Source: JANQRV01 sp964533785
GTDB taxonomy: Bacteria; Bacteroidota; Bacteroidia; Chitinophagales; Saprospiraceae
NCBI GenBank assembly: GCA_964533785.1
Contig: CAZHNG010000248.1
Location: 1 to 10,523, forward strand
Direction: 5' to 3'
Length of the DNA: 10,523 nt
The notes under the pieces: model-generated
The model's input: only the letters and a program-made list of their open reading frames with translations
Told to the model about the DNA's origin: nothing
The model's database searches: none
Program-made: the position numbers and the translations under genes
Shown: piece by piece, positions 5,515 through 10,523 of the stretch
Position numbering within the stretch: the stretch's first letter is position 1
How the letters are laid out: every line of letters starts with the position of its first letter

Positions 5515-8500
5515 ATGATTTTTAAGAAACTTAACCAATCGTTTTGGGTTTTTGGTGTGTTCTTGCTGGCTGCTACCATTAATCCATATTATGTGCAAGC
5601 CACTGATGGCGCGGGTCCTCCCGAGCAAAGGCACGACCAGCCCTTGATCGAAGTGCTCAAAGTCATAGAAGAGAAATACCAGGTATTTTTCACCTATGAA
5701 GCCGAGCTCCTGCGCGATGTAGAAGTAGATTTTGAATTCAAAACCGAGGAATCCATGGAAGAAGCCATCGGTCGCTTGTTATCGGATACCGGTTTTGAAT
5801 ATCAATCTTACGGAGAGAAATACGTAGTCATCTACCGCAATACCAAGCGCGGAAAAAAGGGCGCCAAGAGGCTGGGACGCAAGATACGCCAGTTAAAGCG
5901 CCTGGAAAGTAATCAGGATATCAGCTTGGAGCGCCAAGCCGATGAACCTCAAGAGCAATTAAAGACGTTGGTCCATTCTATCGTCGAAATGAAAAAGGAG
6001 GTCACCGTCACCGGTACCGTCAAAGATGTTAACGGCGATCCCCTCTTCGGCGTCAACATCTTGATCAAGGGAACCAGCAGGGGTACCGTCACCGACCTGG
6101 ATGGAAAATTTACGTTGGAAGTACCGACCGGCGACGAGATCCTCGTGATATCTTACACGGGCTACGAAACCATGGAAGTAGCCGTGGATAACCAAACCCA
6201 GCTGGACATTGTCATGGCCGAGTCCATTTCCGAATTAGAGGGAGTGGTTGTCGTGGGTTACGGAACGGTGAGGAAGCGCGACTTGACGGGATCGGTAGGA
6301 TCGCTCGATAGCAAAAAGTTTGAAGATGAAGTAATTTCGAATGTATCCCAGGGCCTGCAAGGTAAAGTGGCCGGCGTAAATGTAACGACCAACGGCGGCG
6401 CACCCGGTGGCGCCATGGTGGTGCGCATCCGGGGCAACAATTCCGTGTTAGGGGGTAACGACCCGTTGTACGTTATCGACGGTTTTCCGGTAACGGCCGG
6501 CAATATTGGTGAAACCAATTTATTGGCGACCATCAACCCGGGAGATATCGAATCCCTCGAAGTATTGAAAGATGCTTCGGCAACGGCTATCTACGGCTCG
6601 CGCGGCAGTAACGGCGTGATATTAATTACGACCAAGCAAGGTAAGCAGGGCCGCAACCGGGTGGATTTCGAAACCTCGGTAGGTTTTCGGGAAGTAGCCC
6701 GAACCCTCGATATGATGAACAGTGCCCAGTTTTTGGAAATTGCCAATGAACGGGCGGCCAACGACGGCAATGATCCATTTTTCAGTCCCGCGGAAGTAGC
6801 CTCCTTTTCCCAAATCAATACCGACTGGCAAGACGAAATATTCCGCGAGGCTTTGGTGCAAAACCATACCATAAGGTTCTCGGGTGGTAACGAGGATACG
6901 CGTTATTTGGTATCGGGTAATTTTTTCACCGAAGAGGGAATCATTATCGGGTCCGATTTTGAGCGCGGATCGTTGCGCCTCAATTTAGACAAAGATTTTG
7001 GGGATCGCTTTCAGTTATCGACGCGCGTTACCGCTTCCCGTTCGGTAAATAATGAGGTTCCCTCGAATAATATTATGCTCAGCGCCCTGCAAGCGCCTCC
7101 CTTTTTAGAACCTTACAATGAGGACGGCACTTATTTGTCCGGTTTCGATATCAAACGTTTCCCTTTTAGTCCTAGTGCCGGTACCAATCCTGTTTCGTTG
7201 GCCTTGGAACAACTCGATAAAAGAACCATCGACCGGATCCTGGCGAATGTTTCCGGTAGTTACGAAATCTTAAAAGGCTTGAGCTTCAAAGTATTGGTTG
7301 GGGTTGATCAACTTAACAGTACCCGGGATTTTTACAATCCCAGTACCATTGAGGCGGGTCTTCCGGCCGGTTCCGGCTCAAAAAGTTTCAATTCCGTTAC
7401 TTCCTTCCTCAATGAGAATACGTTGAATTACAATACCACCCTTCGCGGAAACGACCGCCTGGATGTAACGGTCGGTTTTACCTGGCAGGAAGAAAAAAAT
7501 GATTTTCTTTCCGGTTCTGCCAGTGGTTTTGTAACTGATGACCTTGAAAACGCTGCCCTGAGCGCCGGTGAAAACTTTTCCGCACCTAATACCAATTTTA
7601 CGGAATGGACTTTGTTGTCCTACCTCGGAAGAATTAATTATAGCCTTGATGACAAGTACTTATTTACACTTTCCGGTAGGCGGGATGGTTCTTCCCGGTT
7701 CGGAGAGGGCAATAAGTGGGGATTCTTCCCTTCGGCGGCCTTTGCATGGCGATTGGCCGACGAACCTTTTATCAAAAATACCTTGCCATCTGATATTTCC
7801 GATTTGAAACTACGAGCGAGTTGGGGGATCTCCGGTAATCAAGCCATTTCTCCCTACAGTTCCCTGCAACGCTTTTCGGATGTGGGGCTGGCCTTCGGCG
7901 GCAATGTCAATACCGGTTTTCGGCCGGAAAACCTCGGCAACCCCGACCTGCAGTGGGAAACTACCGAAGAATTTAATGTGGGATTGGAGTTCGGCCTTTG
8001 GAATCAACGCATCAGCTTTAGCGCCGACTATTACGTGAAGGATACGGAAGACCTGCTGGCACGCGTAAACCTGCCGCCCACCTCCGGTTTTGCAAATACC
8101 ATTCAAAATATCGGTTCTACACGTAATGAAGGGGTGGAATTTAATCTCGGTACCGTCATCATGCGGAAAAACAACCTGCGCTGGGATGCCAATTTCAACA
8201 TTTCTGCCAACCGTAACGAAGTACTCGAAACGGCCGGCGGGCAGGATATCGTCGCTCCCCAAATTGAAATTGTAGGCCCGGCGAACGTAGTTAGAGAAGG
8301 CGAGCCGTTATCGGCCTTTTTTGGTTTGGAAATCGACGGCTTAACCGAAACCGGTTTATTTAACTTTGTCGATCAAAATGGCGACGGCAATATCAACGAT
8401 GCCGACCGCGTCATTCTGGGCAGCCCTTATCCCGATTTCTTTTACGGTTTCTCTACTGATTTTTCGTTGGGTAATTTCTCGGTGCGGGCCAATTTTCAGG

Positions 8501-8934
8501 GAGAATTGGGCAAGCAGCTTTGGTTTATGGACATTTACCGTTTCGGCGCTTCGATGCACCGCGGCGGCAACCAGTTCGAGGAAAATGCCACTCAGCGATG
8601 GACGCCCAGCAATCCGGATCCCAATGCAAATTATCCGAGGGCTACGGCTACCCTTAATCAGCAACCATCCGATCGTTACGTAGAAGATGCGGACTATTTG
8701 CGGTTGCAAAACCTTAGGATCAGCTATAATATTCCTACTGATAAATTGAATTTATCCGGCATACGCAATGCCACCATCTATTTTAGTGGTCAAAACCTCT
8801 TTACCATCACGGAATATTCCGGATACACCCCAGACATAGATACTTTTAGCAGCGGCGACTTGCGGATCGGCGTGGACTATCGCAGTTATCCCATTTCCCG
8901 CACCTTTTTGATGGGATTGAAACTAGGACTGTAG
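5515..8934 (+). CDS. SusC/RagA-family TonB-dependent outer-membrane receptor with STN signalling domain
   Basis: This is the outer-membrane channel of the locus, importing a SusD-captured ligand with TonB energy. It has 1139 residues, normal for a SusC with a signalling domain. A signal peptide (1-29, ending YVQA) is followed by an STN domain at about 42-108 (LIEVLKVIEEKYQVFFTYEA ... YVVIYRN), the part expected to touch FecR. A Lys/Arg-rich linker (about 109-162) precedes a carboxypeptidase-regulatory-like beta domain (163-236: VTGTVKDVNGDPLFGVNILI, GTSRGTVTDLDGKFTL). The conserved TonB-box-like LEGVVVVGYGT (241-251) comes next, then the plug (about 253-375: LQGKVAGVNV, VRIRGNNS, DPLYVIDGFPV, LKDASATAIYGSRGSNGVILITTK). 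The remainder is the barrel, with an acidic DQNGDGNINDAD loop at 953-964 that is frequent in this family, and it ends FLMGLKLGL. The start is supported by AAAAAGG at 5501-5507, 7 nt before the ATG. The partner susD starts 52 nt downstream. Confidence 0.97.
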   Translation: MIFKKLNQSFWVFGVFLLAATINPYYVQATDGAGPPEQRHDQPLIEVLKVIEEKYQVFFTYEAELLRDVEVDFEFKTEESMEEAIGRLLSDTGFEYQSYGEKYVVIYRNTKRGKKGAKRLGRKIRQLKRLESNQDISLERQADEPQEQLKTLVHSIVEMKKEVTVTGTVKDVNGDPLFGVNILIKGTSRGTVTDLDGKFTLEVPTGDEILVISYTGYETMEVAVDNQTQLDIVMAESISELEGVVVVGYGTVRKRDLTGSVGSLDSKKFEDEVISNVSQGLQGKVAGVNVTTNGGAPGGAMVVRIRGNNSVLGGNDPLYVIDGFPVTAGNIGETNLLATINPGDIESLEVLKDASATAIYGSRGSNGVILITTKQGKQGRNRVDFETSVGFREVARTLDMMNSAQFLEIANERAANDGNDPFFSPAEVASFSQINTDWQDEIFREALVQNHTIRFSGGNEDTRYLVSGNFFTEEGIIIGSDFERGSLRLNLDKDFGDRFQLSTRVTASRSVNNEVPSNNIMLSALQAPPFLEPYNEDGTYLSGFDIKRFPFSPSAGTNPVSLALEQLDKRTIDRILANVSGSYEILKGLSFKVLVGVDQLNSTRDFYNPSTIEAGLPAGSGSKSFNSVTSFLNENTLNYNTTLRGNDRLDVTVGFTWQEEKNDFLSGSASGFVTDDLENAALSAGENFSAPNTNFTEWTLLSYLGRINYSLDDKYLFTLSGRRDGSSRFGEGNKWGFFPSAAFAWRLADEPFIKNTLPSDISDLKLRASWGISGNQAISPYSSLQRFSDVGLAFGGNVNTGFRPENLGNPDLQWETTEEFNVGLEFGLWNQRISFSADYYVKDTEDLLARVNLPPTSGFANTIQNIGSTRNEGVEFNLGTVIMRKNNLRWDANFNISANRNEVLETAGGQDIVAPQIEIVGPANVVREGEPLSAFFGLEIDGLTETGLFNFVDQNGDGNINDADRVILGSPYPDFFYGFSTDFSLGNFSVRANFQGELGKQLWFMDIYRFGASMHRGGNQFEENATQRWTPSNPDPNANYPRATATLNQQPSDRYVEDADYLRLQNLRISYNIPTDKLNLSGIRNATIYFSGQNLFTITEYSGYTPDIDTFSSGDLRIGVDYRSYPISRTFLMGLKLGL

Positions 8935-8986
8935 GAATTTCCCATTTATGAAAATTGTCAATTATTGAATTTTAAATCATTAAGTC

Positions 8987-10471
8987 ATGAATAAAAAAGT
9001 TTTCTATAAATTGTTCTTGGGGTTGGCATTGCTTATGGCTAGTTCGGCTTGTGAAGATGCCTTGATCGAAGAACCAAGAAATTTCCTCTCCCAGGAAACC
9101 GTTTTTTCGTCTGAATCGGGCGCCGTTGCTGCTACCATGGGTATTTATGAGCCCTTTCGGGAAAACGACCTCTACGGGTGGTGGCTGCTGGGCAACCTGG
9201 AATTCGGAGCGGATACCATGTTTGGCCGCGGTAGCCAGGCCAATGCCAGCCGCTACCAGTTAGCTTCTCGTGGTATCGGCCGTATCGGATTTATCTGGAG
9301 AGGGGCTTACAATGTGATCAACCGGGCCAACATTGTCATTCAACAACTGGAAGAAAAAGATATCGAAGGGTTGGATGCTAACGAAAAAAATGAATTAATC
9401 GGTGAGGCGCGTTTTCTGCGAGCGCTGGCTTATTTTCATCTGGTGCGCCTGTTTGGTGATTGCCCATTGCGCACCCAACCCGAAACGGATCAGGCCCAAT
9501 TGGCTATTCCTCGTTCGCCGGTGAGTGACGTTTATACGCAGATCCTCGATGATCTACAGTTTGCGGAAAATAACCTGCCCAACGTGAATTACCGGGAAGG
9601 TAGGGCCACCCGTTGGTCGGCCAGCGGCATCCTGGCTATTGTGTACCTCACTCGTTCGCAATGGACGGAGGCGGCCGCCAAAGCTAAAGAAATTATGGAT
9701 TCCGGGCTCTTTAGCCTTTTGGAAGTAACCGAGCCCGAAGACTTCCAACAGATTTTCGGCCCTACGGTCGTTACGCATTCCGAAGAGATCTTCTCTTTGA
9801 AGCATGCCCGCATTGCCGGTTTGGAATTCGAGCCGCTATGGCTGATGCATCGCGCCGGCTCCGGTTACTCCTTGGGCGGCAATGCTTTTGCCTGGTTCGG
9901 TAACCCTGATTCCTGGCTGGGCGATTGGATGAAAGAAATCGGCGGACCCGACCTTAGAACCACCGACTGGATGTACAACGGTCCCCAAGATGAACAGTTC
10001 CTCAGCGTCGAAATTCCCATGCTCTTCAAGAAATTCAGAGATACCGAATCGGAACTGCCCGGCAATGATTTTCCCGTCGTGCGCTATACCGAAATTTTGA
10101 TGATCTTCGCCGAAGCTACCAGCCAAGCCAATGGCGGCCCGACGCCCGACGCGTACGAAGCCGTCAATATGGTGCGGCGCCGCGCCTACGGCCGGGATAT
10201 CAATACGCCGGATGCAGAAGCTGACCTGCCTGCCGGCTTGAATGCCGAACAATTCCAGGAAGAGGTCCTCTTGGAACGCGCTAAGGAATTCATCATGGAA
10301 GGAAAACGCTGGTATGACCTCCTCCGCACCGGAAAAACACTGGAAGTCATTCGCGCTTCCGGCCCCGGCAAAGCCGCCATCGAAGAAAAACACTTGAAGT
10401 GGCCTATCCCCAGTGAAGAAATTGATAACAATGAGGCCATGACACAGGCCGATCAAAATCCGGGATGGTAG
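8987..10471 (+). CDS. SusD/RagB-family outer-membrane lipoprotein, partner of the adjacent SusC
   Basis: This is the surface lipoprotein that forms the hinged lid over the SusC channel and binds the ligand. It has 494 residues. The signal peptide ends LLMASSAC with the lipidated Cys at 22, followed by acidic EDALIEE, a pattern that fits surface-exposed Bacteroidota lipoproteins. Family marks are YNVINRANIVIQQLEE, then LIGEARFLRALAYFHLVRLFGDCPL (the conserved TPR helix pair), RATRWSASGILAIVYLTRSQW, PVVRYTEILMIFAEATSQANGG with NMVRRRAYG, and the C-terminal ERAKEFIMEGKRWYDLLRTGK and WPIPSEEID. The ending DQNPGW is typical of the family. It has no strong Shine-Dalgarno, only an A/T-rich leader, which is common in this phylum. 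Its sequence differs clearly from the other SusD-like protein at the window start, so the two are not a recent duplication. Confidence 0.96.
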   Translation: MNKKVFYKLFLGLALLMASSACEDALIEEPRNFLSQETVFSSESGAVAATMGIYEPFRENDLYGWWLLGNLEFGADTMFGRGSQANASRYQLASRGIGRIGFIWRGAYNVINRANIVIQQLEEKDIEGLDANEKNELIGEARFLRALAYFHLVRLFGDCPLRTQPETDQAQLAIPRSPVSDVYTQILDDLQFAENNLPNVNYREGRATRWSASGILAIVYLTRSQWTEAAAKAKEIMDSGLFSLLEVTEPEDFQQIFGPTVVTHSEEIFSLKHARIAGLEFEPLWLMHRAGSGYSLGGNAFAWFGNPDSWLGDWMKEIGGPDLRTTDWMYNGPQDEQFLSVEIPMLFKKFRDTESELPGNDFPVVRYTEILMIFAEATSQANGGPTPDAYEAVNMVRRRAYGRDINTPDAEADLPAGLNAEQFQEEVLLERAKEFIMEGKRWYDLLRTGKTLEVIRASGPGKAAIEEKHLKWPIPSEEIDNNEAMTQADQNPGW

Positions 10472-10480
10472 ATCGGGGGA

Positions 10481-10523
10481 GCGGTAGGCGGTATTGCGGT
10501 ATGCGGTATTGCGGTATTGCGGT
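10481..10523. repeat. GCGGTAT(T) short tandem repeat at the window end
   Basis: Consecutive units are GCGGTAG, GCGGTATT, GCGGTAT, GCGGTATT, GCGGTATT and a final partial GCGGT, a mix of 7- and 8-nt periods. It starts 9 nt after the susD stop and runs off the window, so its full length is unknown. No terminator for the susD gene is seen before it. Confidence 0.75.

Noticed and set aside
8371..8406. DQNGDGNINDAD as a dockerin or true EF-hand domain
   Set aside because: This loop sits in the SusC barrel and is a common family feature; no second dockerin repeat is present.
9836..10456. A 206-codon open frame on the minus strand within the second susD gene
   Set aside because: Antisense shadow of a clear SusD protein; no domain, signal peptide or start context supports it.

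Overview
The window looks like Bacteroidota DNA, most plausibly from a Saprospiria/Lewinella-like or Chitinophaga-like lineage. The phylum call rests on two SusD/RagB lipoproteins, a SusC-type TonB-dependent receptor, an ECF sigma factor and FecR anti-sigma factor of the kinds expanded in this phylum, and a protein with a type IX secretion-like tail. Short 7-8 nt intergenic repeats point weakly to the finer placement, which is inference. The window ends inside a tandem repeat, so it may be a whole contig that broke at a repeat.

Layout. (1) 42-1493 (+): a SusD-family lipoprotein whose signal peptide is readable but has no normal start codon, followed by a strong intrinsic terminator (1522-1559). 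It closes an operon whose upstream part, presumably a susC, is outside the window. (2) 1560-1778: intergenic DNA with two clusters of degenerate heptanucleotide repeats. (3) 1779-2252 (+): a small lipocalin-like lipoprotein. (4) 2253-2476: intergenic DNA with a sigma70-like promoter candidate. (5) 2477-3619 (+): a secreted multidomain protein with a probable T9SS C-terminal domain. (6) 3606-4202 (-): an ECF sigma factor, convergent with gene 5 and overlapping it by 14 bp. (7) 4203-4402: an AT-rich divergent control region. (8) 4403-5416 (+): FecR-like anti-sigma factor. (9) 5515-8934 (+): SusC-type receptor carrying an N-terminal STN signalling domain. (10) 8987-10471 (+): the partner SusD lipoprotein. 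(11) 10481-10523: a GCGGTAT(T) tandem repeat running off the window end.

How it works together. Genes 6 and 8-10 form one regulated uptake locus. The SusD lid and SusC channel bind and import an oligomeric nutrient across the outer membrane. The STN domain of SusC can contact the periplasmic part of FecR, and FecR in turn controls the ECF sigma factor, which would be expected to activate the locus. The layout is unusual because the sigma gene is divergent from the anti-sigma gene. No glycoside hydrolase, protease or other degradative enzyme is present, so the substrate cannot be inferred. I see no CRISPR array, transposase, rRNA, tRNA or phage gene. The core of the window is a known type of system in a somewhat atypical arrangement, not a clearly new one.
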